Shown here in pieces: positions 9,542-17,054 of a stretch of DNA of 64,000 bases. This DNA comes from Azospirillum sp. (lineage in GTDB: Bacteria; Pseudomonadota; Alphaproteobacteria; Azospirillales; Azospirillaceae): assembly GCA_016124535.1 (NCBI GenBank), contig WGNK01000020.1:124001-188000 (forward strand), given 5' to 3'. Numbering within the stretch: the stretch's first letter is position 1; every line of letters starts with the position of its first letter. The notes beneath the pieces were generated by a model, which ran no database searches, was not told the origin of the DNA, and saw nothing but the letters and a program-made list of their open reading frames with translations. The position numbers and the translations under genes were made by a program.

Positions 9542-10245
9542 GCGTCGGCCCCGTCTTCGCCGCCATCTTCCGGGTCATCACAGGCCATTTCAGCGTCGCA
9601 CTCGCCGCACGAAATTTTCGCGGTCGGTTTCGCCCACGCATTCTGCCCACAATCCGGACAGGAAAACTTCGATTTGCTCTTGGCCGATTTTTTCTTGCGC
9701 GCCGCCCGGTCACCGCCTGACAAGGCTCGCCAGCGAATGACATCGCCGTACTGCTGCGTGAACCTGGCCACTGCCAGGTCGAACGGCCCACCCTCGACGA
9801 TATAATGCGTCACCTTGAAGCCGACCTCCTTGCCGCCTGGCTGGCCAGTGTCGGTCGGCTGAAGGCCGATCTCCTTCATTTTCCCGGCCCATTCCTTGTT
9901 GTGGTAGCCGCGCCCTCCAGGGTTGCCATTGGCATGCTGCCAGAGGTGGGCCATCTCGTGAGCCAGAGTGGACAGGATGCGATGATCGGTCTGGTCGGCG
10001 AACGTCTCGGGGTTAAGCGCGATTTCGCTGGTCACACCACCCCCGGCGGTGGCCGCGAAGACGTCGCCGATGAAGTAGCCGCGGGCATTCGCCTTGCGAT
10101 GCCAGGTGATCAGGCAGCCTGGCAGCCTGCCGCCGAATAATTCTTCGTTGAAAAAATCATAGGCGCGCTGCAGCGCACCATATTGAACAACGGTGTGCTG
10201 GTCGCGGTTGCTGGTCGTACGATCAACCTTTCTGGTCGCTGGCAT
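9538..10245 (-). CDS. SprT-like zinc metalloprotease with C-terminal zinc ribbon
   Basis: 235 residues from the ATG at 10245, chosen because an AGGA Shine-Dalgarno sits 9-12 nt upstream; the open frame extends further 5' but overlaps the next small gene. The metal site HEMAH is at residues 96-100, inside LSTLAHEMAHLWQH, and a Cys4 ribbon (CPDCG ... CGEC) lies near residues 195-215. These are the two hallmarks of the SprT/Spartan family, which cleaves proteins crosslinked to DNA or acts as a DNA-associated protease. The gene faces the structural operon and leads a three-gene reverse cluster, the usual layout of a phage cargo gene. Function beyond protease is inferred. Confidence 0.85.
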   Translation of the reverse strand: MPATRKVDRTTSNRDQHTVVQYGALQRAYDFFNEELFGGRLPGCLITWHRKANARGYFIGDVFAATAGGGVTSEIALNPETFADQTDHRILSTLAHEMAHLWQHANGNPGGRGYHNKEWAGKMKEIGLQPTDTGQPGGKEVGFKVTHYIVEGGPFDLAVARFTQQYGDVIRWRALSGGDRAARKKKSAKSKSKFSCPDCGQNAWAKPTAKISCGECDAEMACDDPEDGGEDGADA

Positions 10246-10261
10246 TGGGAGTTTCCTGCAG

Positions 10262-10438
10262 TTAAAGTTGGATGCGAGCGTAAAGGGCGCCGAGGGCGAC
10301 CCTGGTGGCGTCGATCTCGGTGTCGATTTCCCGCAGCACGGCATCGACGCGCCGATCCGGTTCGGCCTCGGTTGCAATCGAGCGCTTGATGAATAACTCT
10401 CGAATTCTGTTCTCAAAGGTCTGCATAACGCCTTCCAT
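10262..10438 (-). CDS. Small 58-residue hypothetical protein
   Basis: ATG at 10438 preceded by GAGGA; stop at 10262, 16 nt before the SprT-like start. The peptide is amphipathic and charged (starts MEGVMQTFENRIRELF, ends ALYARIQL), predicted mostly helical. An internal ATG four codons on also has a usable ribosome site. No family is recognised. Position and spacing mark it as part of the SprT-like reverse operon. Confidence 0.55.
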   Translation of the reverse strand: MEGVMQTFENRIRELFIKRSIATEAEPDRRVDAVLREIDTEIDATRVALGALYARIQL

Positions 10439-10515
10439 GACATCCTCGCTTAGGGTGGGATTGACGATTAGCCCAGCACGCCAGCCGCTCGATGGCGGCC
10501 GGCGTGCGGATCACT

Positions 10516-10851
10516 TCAGAGGTCGTCCAGGCCCGCAGCGATCATCTGATCGAGGGTGGAGATTGCGTCCTCCCACGCATCATTGATGTGCTGAGGTTCG
10601 ACCGCGCAGCATTCATCGTCTGCGCTGAGGCACTGATTCCAGCGGTTAGCTGCTGAAACCGCATCCTCTCGGCTCAATATGGTGAAGCCCGCAAGGTCGG
10701 CGCCGATTACCTTGAGCCGAAACGGCCCGCTTCCGTCGCGCGCTACGGCCATGCCACCGCCGATGACTTTGAGAACAAAGCATTTACCTTGGGTCACCTT
10801 GATAGCCATCCTGCGCTTGATGGCGTCGCGTCGATTGGCAAGTCGTCCCAT
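10516..10851 (-). CDS. Hypothetical 111-residue protein
   Basis: The ATG at 10851 has a near-perfect AGGAGG 8 nt upstream, which decides the start over an upstream in-frame ATG. The N-terminus is basic (MGRLANRRDAIKRRMAIKV), the C-terminus acidic. The middle has alternating hydrophobic residues (KCFVLKVIGGGMAVA ... FRLKVIGADLAG) suggesting a small beta-rich fold. No family assigned. First gene of the reverse cluster 10851-9538. Confidence 0.6.
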   Translation of the reverse strand: MGRLANRRDAIKRRMAIKVTQGKCFVLKVIGGGMAVARDGSGPFRLKVIGADLAGFTILSREDAVSAANRWNQCLSADDECCAVEPQHINDAWEDAISTLDQMIAAGLDDL

Positions 10852-11073
10852 TTTGTTGCCTCCTTCGTGTTGGCTCTCATTCCGCCGTCCGGCCGGAACC
10901 GGGCGGCGAGTGATGGTCAATCACTGGGTCCAGGTGTCGGGACTGCGCCGTCACGTCGCGCTCGATCCCGGTGGGGCCTGAAGCCTCCCGAGGGAGGGGG
11001 GAACCGGGGGCTCTGGGGGGCGCCGCGTTCCCAACACAGGAATAATGCGCCCGAAGCCGGTGCGCGTCACTAA

Positions 11074-11137
11074 TTATCGCATGCGATAAATTGCATATCG
11101 CATGCGATAAAAGCGCATGGCTTACCGCCTGCGATAA
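11074..11137. promoter_or_regulatory. Triple operator upstream of the ribbon-helix-helix gene
   Basis: A perfect 16-bp palindrome TTATCGCATGCGATAA occupies 11074-11089. A second copy matching 14 bp (TATCGCATGCGATA) is at 11096-11109, centre-to-centre 21 bp, two helical turns. A third copy at 11122-11137 (TTACCGCCTGCGATAA) matches 14 of 16. The array lies 44-107 nt before the RHH gene at 11181, so autoregulation is the simplest reading. The rest of 10852-11180 shows no gene. Confidence 0.75.
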
Positions 11138-11180
11138 ACTGGTAGGGTGTCCGCCTGACTCGACGGAAGGCGGTGGGGCT

Positions 11181-11372
11181 ATGGCAGACAAAGGGCGGCC
11201 GGTCAGTACGGGCGCCGGGCACGGCCCGCAGGTGCGCCTGAGCCATCGGGTGATTGCCGCGCTCGATCAGTGGCGCGCTCCACGCGGGCTGTCGCGCCCG
11301 CTTGCCATCGCGGCTCTGGTCGACGAGGCCATCGCCCGTGATCAGGGTCGTGATGGCACGGTGTCGTCATGA
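11181..11372 (+). CDS. Ribbon-helix-helix DNA-binding protein
   Basis: 63 residues. The stretch QVRLSHRVIAALDQWRAP followed by the helix LSRPLAIAALVDEAIARD fits the strand-helix-helix pattern of CopG/Arc-type dimeric repressors. It probably binds the three palindromes just upstream and controls its own three-gene operon (11181-11835). The stop overlaps the next ATG (ATGA at 11369-11372). No toxin partner is visible nearby, so a phage regulator is more likely than an antitoxin. Confidence 0.7.
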   Translation: MADKGRPVSTGAGHGPQVRLSHRVIAALDQWRAPRGLSRPLAIAALVDEAIARDQGRDGTVSS

Positions 11373-11638
11373 GCGAATCAGAAAAGCATCTGGCTGCGGC
11401 CAAGTCGCGCCTGCTGTCGCTGGCCGGCATTGCCGCCAAGACAGAAGCGACCGAGCGCAACATACTGGCGGCTGCGGAAGCTCGGCTGAAGCTCGTCCAG
11501 GCCGACCTTGACCGCTTGGCGCCGCGGGTCAATCTTGATCCCGCCGCGGCAGACCAATACGTTGCCGCGACCACCGAGATCGGGCACCTGAGAATGGTAA
11601 TCGCCCGAGCCATAGCCGCTCTCGGTGGTGCGGCATGA
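11369..11638 (+). CDS. Small coiled-coil protein
   Basis: 89 residues, very Ala/Leu/Glu-rich (for example RLKLVQADLDRLAP), predicted helical coiled coil without membrane segment. It overlaps both neighbours by 4 nt (ATGA), so the three genes form one coupled operon under the RHH operators. No family is recognised. Confidence 0.6.
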   Translation: MSESEKHLAAAKSRLLSLAGIAAKTEATERNILAAAEARLKLVQADLDRLAPRVNLDPAAADQYVAATTEIGHLRMVIARAIAALGGAA

Positions 11639-11835
11639 AGTGCCCCCACTGTCAGACCGTTCTGGGTCGGATAAACCGAGCCGGAGAGCCGATGCTCCAC
11701 AATCGCGGCCTGGTGTTCAAGGCCGGCGGGATCGCGGCGGTTTGCCCGACCTGCAAAGGTGATGTCGCCGTTACCGGCGACATGGCGAAGGCGCTCAGCG
11801 CACGCCTGCTCTTGGTATTTTCTAAGCCAGCATAA
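11635..11835 (+). CDS. Zinc-ribbon protein
   Basis: 66 residues with CPHC at residues 3-6 and CPTC about residues 37-40, the four ligands of a rubredoxin-like zinc ribbon. Size and layout recall Com-type phage regulators of Mu-like phages, but similarity beyond the Cys motifs is not evident. Last gene of the RHH operon, directly before the head genes; a regulatory role in late expression is possible. Confidence 0.6.
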   Translation: MKCPHCQTVLGRINRAGEPMLHNRGLVFKAGGIAAVCPTCKGDVAVTGDMAKALSARLLLVFSKPA

Positions 11836-11857
11836 ATTTCCCGGCTGTCACGCCATG

Positions 11858-11866
11858 TCGTGACAG
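11858..11866 (+). promoter_or_regulatory. TCGTGAC motif copy 2, before the head genes
   Basis: TCGTGACAG lies 136 nt before the head protease ATG and is the right half of an inverted repeat, GTCACG (11846-11851) / CGTGAC (11859-11864). Candidate late promoter or activator site for the head operon. Confidence 0.45.
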
Positions 11867-11906
11867 CACGATCCGCACTGTTCCTTCGTGGAATAGGACC
11901 AACCTG

Positions 11907-11949
11907 GGCCGCCGAGCGCGCTGCTTTGCAAAGCGGCGCCCGGCGGCCC
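11907..11949 (+). other. Long leader hairpin upstream of the head genes
   Basis: GGGCCGCCG at 11907-11915 pairs with CGGCGGCCC at 11941-11949, and the inner part continues through GCGC pairs to a GCTTTGCAAAGC palindrome (11923-11934). The result is an almost continuous stem over 43 nt. There is only a weak T-rich tail. It may be a leader structure, attenuator or weak terminator. Confidence 0.45.
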
Positions 11950-12001
11950 GCTTCTTTGGCGGTGCGGTACAGTGGGCGACGTTGCGGCTTGTGAATATTT
12001 G

Positions 12002-12841
12002 ATGGTTACCGGCTTGCTGAAGGCGATCCCTTCGGAAGATGCCGGCCAGCGCATCATTTACCTTGAGGCCAGCAACGAGGCGCTTGACCAGCAAAATGAA
12101 GTCGTCCTGGCCAAGGCGCTGGCGGAAAGCGCCGATTTTTACCGGCAGTTCGGCAACCTCGACGTCGATCACATCACCCAGATCGGTGCGCGGTCCGGGA
12201 TCCCCGACTACCTGCTCTATGAAATCGGGCGCCCGATCGAGGTCCGGATCGACGGCCCGCAGACCTTTGTCAAGGCGCAGATATACAGCGGTGAGGGGCC
12301 GGCCGCGGCCAAGGCCAACCAGGTCTGGGACAGCCTGACCAAGATCAGTCCGCCGGCCCGCTGGTTCCCGAGCGTCGGCGGCGACGTGCTTGACCGCGGC
12401 ACTGAATTCGATCCGGAAACCAAGCGGTCGCGCACCGTGATCCGCAAGGTCAGGTGGAGGAACATCGGCCTGTCTCGCACCCCGGTCAACGCCACGGTGC
12501 CGACCGCCTCCACGATCGGCGTGGGCGCGTTCGCCAAATGCTGGGGTGCCGGCGGCCTCGATCTCGCGAAGGCCCTTGAGGCCGGCTATGGCACCGATGT
12601 CGCCAGTCTTACCGGCGGCGGCGCGATGCGCATGCAGTCGCTGGATCGCAAGGTGCAGTCCTACTGGGGATTCCGCGACCGCGTCTCGGCTGACATCCGG
12701 GCCAAGAAGGTCCGCCCATCTGCGGCAAGCCTGATCGAGCACGCCACCAGCAATTACGGGGTCGATCACTCGGAGGCGGCAGAGTACGTCGAGCGATTCC
12801 TGAGCGACATCAAGGAAAATCTTGAGAAACGAAAGGGCTAG
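12002..12841 (+). CDS. Putative head maturation (prohead) protease
   Basis: 279 residues from the ATG at 12002; a GTG at 11972 would add ten residues, and neither has a strong ribosome site. His in NLDVDHIT and Ser in NIGLSRTPVN resemble the His and Ser positions of herpesvirus-type prohead proteases, whose serine motif is SLVxxPAN-like. It precedes scaffold and capsid genes, the usual order. Residues about 187-220 carry LEAGYGTDV ... LTGG ... QSLD, a segment repeated at the N-terminus of the major capsid protein. The C-terminal 60 residues look helical. The protease call is inferred from order and the two motifs. Confidence 0.65.
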   Translation: MVTGLLKAIPSEDAGQRIIYLEASNEALDQQNEVVLAKALAESADFYRQFGNLDVDHITQIGARSGIPDYLLYEIGRPIEVRIDGPQTFVKAQIYSGEGPAAAKANQVWDSLTKISPPARWFPSVGGDVLDRGTEFDPETKRSRTVIRKVRWRNIGLSRTPVNATVPTASTIGVGAFAKCWGAGGLDLAKALEAGYGTDVASLTGGGAMRMQSLDRKVQSYWGFRDRVSADIRAKKVRPSAASLIEHATSNYGVDHSEAAEYVERFLSDIKENLEKRKG

Positions 12842-12843
12842 AA

Positions 12844-13449
12844 ATGAGCGATCACTACCAAGAGATGCTGGCCGAACTTGCGGCGGCCAAGAGCGCAAAC
12901 ACCGAAACCACCGCCGATCTGGCGAAGTCCATTCCGGTACCGGACGAGGGCGAATCCGACGACGACGAGTCCAGTGAGGACGAGGAAGACGAAAAGGACG
13001 AGGAAGACGGTGACGGCACCTTCGGCAAGGCGTTCGGCGTGACCCTGGCGGATGGCTCCACGGTCCAAGCCTACGACGGCACGCAGATGATGAAGGCTCT
13101 GCACGCTGAGGCCAAGCGGTCTGGAGACGCGCTCCGTGCCACGGTCGACCTGGTCAAGTCCCTGCAGACCACCATCAACACTCAGGCCAGCATGATCAAG
13201 TCCCTGCAGGGAGACGTTGCCCGGCTCGGCACCGGTGGCCGCGGTCGCAGGACGACCCTGACCATCCACGACAAGCCCGGAGCGACCGGAGCGGATCAGG
13301 AACCGAAGGCCAGCCGCGAGGCAATCATGGCCAAGTCGCTGAACGCGCAGCGTTCCGGCCGCATTACCGGATCGGATGTGGCTCGCATCGAGTCCTACTT
13401 CAACCGCGGAATCGCTATCCCGCCCGATCTGCTCGAGCGCATCGCCTAG
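12844..13449 (+). CDS. Putative capsid scaffolding protein
   Basis: 201 residues, starting 2 nt after the protease stop. Residues about 35-60 are an almost unbroken Asp/Glu run, followed by a helical region with heptads (LVKSLQTTINTQASMIKSLQ) and a basic patch GRGRRTT. Acidic, coiled-coil proteins between protease and capsid genes are typical scaffolds, which guide shell assembly and are cut away by the protease. Identity rests on composition and position. Confidence 0.6.
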   Translation: MSDHYQEMLAELAAAKSANTETTADLAKSIPVPDEGESDDDESSEDEEDEKDEEDGDGTFGKAFGVTLADGSTVQAYDGTQMMKALHAEAKRSGDALRATVDLVKSLQTTINTQASMIKSLQGDVARLGTGGRGRRTTLTIHDKPGATGADQEPKASREAIMAKSLNAQRSGRITGSDVARIESYFNRGIAIPPDLLERIA

Positions 13450-13485
13450 CGCCAGAACTGAACACCTGACACGAAAGCTCAGAAA

Positions 13486-14940
13486 ATGAACCCGAATTTG
13501 CTGATGCATGATGGCAGCCCGACCGGCGCCATGGCTGTGGGCGATTTCCAGGCGCTCCAGAAGTCGCTTGAGGCCGGCTATGGCACCGACGTCGCTGGTT
13601 TGACCGGCGGTGCTGCACTCCGCATTCAGTCGCTCGACGCGACCATGCAGAGCACCATCCAGGAAAACGCCCACTTCCGGCTGATGAACCGGCTGCCGAA
13701 GTCGAAGGCCAGCGCAACTGTCGATGAATGGACGGAGCAGAACGGCATCGGTGGCTTCCTGGGCGGCAACACCAACACCGAGTCCGGCGCGGTCGGAGAC
13801 TCGACCGGCGACTACGCTCGCCGGGTTGGCATGGTCCGATATCTGACCACGCTCCGTCAGGTTTCGTTCGTCCAGTCTCTCCAGAATGCCATCGCGGACG
13901 CCGAGGCGGTCGAATACACCAACGGCACCCTGGAGTTGCTGTCGACCGGGGAATATCTGAGCTTTGAGGGCGATTCCGCCGTGGTGACGACTGAAATCGA
14001 TGGCATCTACGCGCAGATGATGGCCGGCGTCGCTGCCGGGCAGGTCGACGGGCACAATATCCTCGATGCTCGCGGCTCCACCCTGTCGAGCGTCAATCTG
14101 GTCAACCAGGCATCGGCCACCATTGCCGGGTTCGGGAACTTCGGCACGCCGACCGATATCTTCCTGTCGCAACTCGTCCAAGCCGACTTCGACACCGGCC
14201 TCGACCCGGCCTACCGCGTCTCGCTGAGTGATGTCGGCAACGGCGGTCTGTCGCTCGGCGCCCCCGTCGTCGGCATCCGCACCTCCTGGGGCAACATCAA
14301 GACCAACCCCGACGTCTTCATCCGGGATGAAATGCTGCAGACCCCGTTCGAGTTGCGGTATCCCGCGGTGGCGGCGGCGCAGACCGGGCTGGTCCCGACC
14401 CTCGGCGCCCCTGACGCCTCAGTCACCGACGCGGCCAGCCTGTTCGGCGCTGGTCAGGCCGGCAACTATTACTACGCCGTGTCCGGCACCAACGCGAAGG
14501 GACAGTCGGCCGTGGTGAAGTCGAGCCAGGTCGCGGTAGCGGCCGGCAAGAAGGTCACGGTCGTGATCACGGCTTCGGCCGGTGGTGAGGAAACCGGCTA
14601 CACGATCTATCGCAGCCGGAAGGACGGCACCAACGCCACCAGCGACTTCCGCGAGGTCTGCCGGATCGCCAAGGCCGGTGCGACCACCACCTACACCGAC
14701 CGCAACATCGATATCCCCGGCACCAGCAAAGCGTTCGTGCTCAACCTGGCGCCCGGCGCTACCGCGATCACCTGGCGCCAATTGCTCCCGATGATCAAAT
14801 TCCCGTTGTATCCGACCAATTCGGCCGTGATCCCCTGGCTGCAGATGATGTTCGGCTACCTGCGGATCAGCAAGCGCCGCCACCACGTCGTCATCAAGAA
14901 CATCCTGCCCAACGGCGCGTTGTGGCGCCCGTTCGGCTAA
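13486..14940 (+). CDS. Major capsid protein with an inserted fibronectin-III-like domain
   Basis: 484 residues. Residues 23-56 contain LEAGYGTDV ... LTGG ... RIQSLD, shared with the protease gene upstream. The body follows the pattern of large-phage capsid proteins (a 'FLGGNTNTESG' turn, then an E-loop-like region). Residues about 308-418 form an independent Ig/FN3-like module (NYYYAVSGTNAKGQ, TGYTIYRSRKDG) inserted before the C-terminal strand, probably a surface decoration. No other gene in this module is a better capsid candidate. Confidence 0.8.
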   Translation: MNPNLLMHDGSPTGAMAVGDFQALQKSLEAGYGTDVAGLTGGAALRIQSLDATMQSTIQENAHFRLMNRLPKSKASATVDEWTEQNGIGGFLGGNTNTESGAVGDSTGDYARRVGMVRYLTTLRQVSFVQSLQNAIADAEAVEYTNGTLELLSTGEYLSFEGDSAVVTTEIDGIYAQMMAGVAAGQVDGHNILDARGSTLSSVNLVNQASATIAGFGNFGTPTDIFLSQLVQADFDTGLDPAYRVSLSDVGNGGLSLGAPVVGIRTSWGNIKTNPDVFIRDEMLQTPFELRYPAVAAAQTGLVPTLGAPDASVTDAASLFGAGQAGNYYYAVSGTNAKGQSAVVKSSQVAVAAGKKVTVVITASAGGEETGYTIYRSRKDGTNATSDFREVCRIAKAGATTTYTDRNIDIPGTSKAFVLNLAPGATAITWRQLLPMIKFPLYPTNSAVIPWLQMMFGYLRISKRRHHVVIKNILPNGALWRPFG

Positions 14941-14950
14941 GGCCGTAACC

Positions 14951-14982
14951 GCCCGCCGGGGGGCCGGTTCCTCCCGGCGGGC
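14951..14982 (+). terminator. Strong hairpin after the capsid gene
   Basis: GCCCGCCGGG (14951-14960) and CCCGGCGGGC (14973-14982) are perfect 10-bp arms around a 12-nt loop, 11 nt after the capsid stop. No T-run follows, so it is likely an RNA-stabilising or partial-termination element that sets capsid mRNA above the genes downstream. Confidence 0.6.
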
Positions 14983-14996
14983 TATGGAGTTGCCGA

Positions 14997-15188
14997 ATGG
15001 CACGAGTGATCTGTGCATCGCCGAACGCATCCACCCTGATCAGCGGCGTCTCGTTCGCCAGCGACCGCGGGCAGATGATCAGCGAGGAAATCCCCGACGA
15101 CGTTGCCGCCGGCTTCCTGGGCATCCCAGGCTACAAGCTGGTTGACGTCGAGGCCAAGAAACCCGAGCCGGCTGCCCGGCGCACTTGA
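14997..15188 (+). CDS. Small hypothetical head protein
   Basis: 63 residues (MARVICASPNASTLISG ...). It lies between capsid and neck genes, a position often held by a short capsid-accessory protein. No motif is recognised. It starts 15 nt after the capsid hairpin. Confidence 0.5.
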   Translation: MARVICASPNASTLISGVSFASDRGQMISEEIPDDVAAGFLGIPGYKLVDVEAKKPEPAARRT

Positions 15189-15200
15189 GGAATCCAATCA

Positions 15201-15545
15201 ATGTCCGAAGTCGGATTGCTTGACCATCGTGATCGCCTCAACAGGTCGATGCCTGCGGCGTCAAAGGCTCGCTTGGGCGACTGCATGTACGACCTGATCA
15301 ACGCCCTGACCGCCCTGCAGGCACAGCACAACCTCCTGCTGGCGCGGATCGATACCGACAATGCGGCGATCAATGCTCTGCAGGCCAAGTACAATCTCCT
15401 GCTGGCCCATCTCGATACGGCGAACGTCGCCGGGATCGATGCGGCCAATGCCGCGACCTATGGCGTGGTCGGCGCTGTTGCCCACGTCAACACCGCGGCG
15501 ACCTTCGCCGCGGCCAATGCCGTTGCGCTGCCGGAAAATCGATAA
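15201..15545 (+). CDS. Coiled-coil protein with an internal repeat
   Basis: 114 residues. Two copies of a 22-residue unit (ALQAQHNLLLARID and ALQAKYNLLLAHLD) give clear heptads and predict a parallel coiled coil; the C-terminal part is Ala-rich. Possibly a fibrous head decoration or trimeric fibre. Family unknown. A terminator hairpin follows directly. Confidence 0.55.
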   Translation: MSEVGLLDHRDRLNRSMPAASKARLGDCMYDLINALTALQAQHNLLLARIDTDNAAINALQAKYNLLLAHLDTANVAGIDAANAATYGVVGAVAHVNTAATFAAANAVALPENR

Positions 15546-15569
15546 TCTCAACGCTGGTCTCGGAACATC

Positions 15570-15600
15570 AACGGCCGCAGCCAGTTCCGCTGCGGCCGTT
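15570..15600 (+). terminator. Terminator after the capsid block
   Basis: AACGGCCGCAG (15570-15580) and CTGCGGCCGTT (15590-15600) are perfect 11-bp arms with a 9-nt loop. Only a short T/G tail follows. The TCGTGACGC motif begins 2 nt later, so one transcript seems to end and another to begin here. Confidence 0.65.
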
Positions 15601-15601
15601 G

Positions 15602-15610
15602 TCGTGACGC
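15602..15610 (+). promoter_or_regulatory. TCGTGAC motif copy 3, before the neck genes
   Basis: TCGTGACGC immediately follows the terminator hairpin and precedes the ATG at 15646 by 35 nt. The adjacency of terminator and motif is the best positional argument that the motif is a promoter element. Confidence 0.55.
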
Positions 15611-15645
15611 CATCGTCGCGATGCTGATAATCGCGCGGGGAACCT

Positions 15646-16416
15646 ATGACCGCCAACCTGCTGACCAGATCGACCGATCTGCCTCTATTCAAGCGCGACC
15701 GCCTGGCTCGGGTCGCGGCTCGCTATGCGCCCGGCGCCGATCTGAACGACGACTATCTCTGGTCCAAGCTTAGCGCAGCTGAGGCTTCCGTAGGGCACCG
15801 CTTGCGCGTCTTCCTGACGCCGCGGGAGATCGTGCCGGCGGGAACCGATCAGGCTACCGTCGATGCCCTGGTAGCGGCCGGCGAAACGGTGGTCGAGGAG
15901 CCGGGATACGACTACGCGCCGTCCATGTTCCAGGGCGAAGCCTGGGGCCTGATCGAAACCCGTCACCGGCCGATCATCGCGATTCGCGCGATCACGTTTG
16001 CTTACCCATCGGCGACGTCTCCACTGCTGACCATTCCGCCGGAGTGGATCAGGGCTGACAAGAAATTCGGCCGGATCAACCTTGTCCCGGTGCAATCGAT
16101 CGGCGCGATGCAGATGAGCAGCTTCGTCTTGTCGGCGATCGGCTCCGGGCGCTCCGTGCCGCTCATGGTCCAGGTCCGATACCGGGCCGGGCTGGCTGAC
16201 GCGAAAAACGACTACCCCGACCTGGTCGACCTGATCATGCGGACCGCCGCGCTGTCGTTCATCGACGATGAGCTTCTGCCTCAGTCCGGGTCGGTCTCGG
16301 CGGACGGACTGTCGCAGTCGATCAGTTGGGACGGCGACAAGATGCGCGACGCGCTCGACGCCAAAATCGACAAGTTGAGCCAAAGTATCAATGGTATCCG
16401 CTGTATGGTGGTGTGA
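15646..16416 (+). CDS. Putative head-tail connector protein
   Basis: 256 residues with an N-terminal helical region (DDYLWSKLSAAEASVGHRL) and motif LTPREIVPAG, resembling adaptor proteins that bind the portal in contractile-tailed phages. Gene order (capsid, then this, then two more neck proteins, then sheath) supports a connector role. The stop overlaps the next ATG (TGATG). Confidence 0.55.
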   Translation: MTANLLTRSTDLPLFKRDRLARVAARYAPGADLNDDYLWSKLSAAEASVGHRLRVFLTPREIVPAGTDQATVDALVAAGETVVEEPGYDYAPSMFQGEAWGLIETRHRPIIAIRAITFAYPSATSPLLTIPPEWIRADKKFGRINLVPVQSIGAMQMSSFVLSAIGSGRSVPLMVQVRYRAGLADAKNDYPDLVDLIMRTAALSFIDDELLPQSGSVSADGLSQSISWDGDKMRDALDAKIDKLSQSINGIRCMVV

Positions 16417-17051
16417 TGAAGCTTTCACCGTCCGCATTCAGCGCATTGCTCGGCGAGATGGGACAGGACGTCCTGTGGCGCCGCGCCAACATTTGCCCAT
16501 GCCGGGACGAATACAGCGGAGCTGCTACTCAGGGGTGCGCGGTATGCGATGCCAGAGGCGTTTTCTGGGACGCCGCCGTTGAGGCTTGGACCGGGCTGGC
16601 GGGCGCCAAATCGGTGCGGGAGTGGTCGCATTTCGGGATGTGGGAGTCCGGAGATGTCGTATTCACGATCCCCGGCGATTCACCGCTTTATGCCGCCGCC
16701 GAGTTCGACCGCGTCGTCATGATCAATTCGTCCGAGGCTTTCTCGGTGCCGCTCGTTCGCGGAGTTTCCGGAGAGCGGCTGTCCTTCCCGGTTCTGCGGG
16801 TTGACAGCGCGATCTGGATCGCGGACGGCGCCATTGTGAACGGCGATCTCCCCGCGATTGCCGGAGATGGATCGGTTGATTGGAGCGGCGTCGCCCTGGC
16901 GCCGGATGTCGGAACCCAATACTCACTCTCCGGCCGGAGACATACCGAGTATTTTATCTTCAAGGACTTGGTGCAGGATCGCGCCCATTTCCATGGCCTG
17001 GCCCTGCCGCGTAAAGTCGTGGCGCGGCGCTTCGACCTGTTCGGGCGCTGA
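16416..17051 (+). CDS. Putative neck protein with a Cys4 motif
   Basis: 211 residues starting at the ATG that overlaps the previous stop (16414-16418). Residues about 25-45 contain CPC ... GCAVCDARG, a compact zinc-binding knuckle seen in head-closure proteins of some phages. The rest is beta-rich. The open frame extends upstream, but the overlap fixes the start. Confidence 0.55.
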   Translation: MKLSPSAFSALLGEMGQDVLWRRANICPCRDEYSGAATQGCAVCDARGVFWDAAVEAWTGLAGAKSVREWSHFGMWESGDVVFTIPGDSPLYAAAEFDRVVMINSSEAFSVPLVRGVSGERLSFPVLRVDSAIWIADGAIVNGDLPAIAGDGSVDWSGVALAPDVGTQYSLSGRRHTEYFIFKDLVQDRAHFHGLALPRKVVARRFDLFGR

Positions 17052-17054
17052 GCC

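Noticed and set aside
11181..11835. Toxin-antitoxin pair led by the ribbon-helix-helix protein
   Set aside because: The two following proteins are a coiled coil and a zinc ribbon without toxin motifs, so a regulator operon was preferred.
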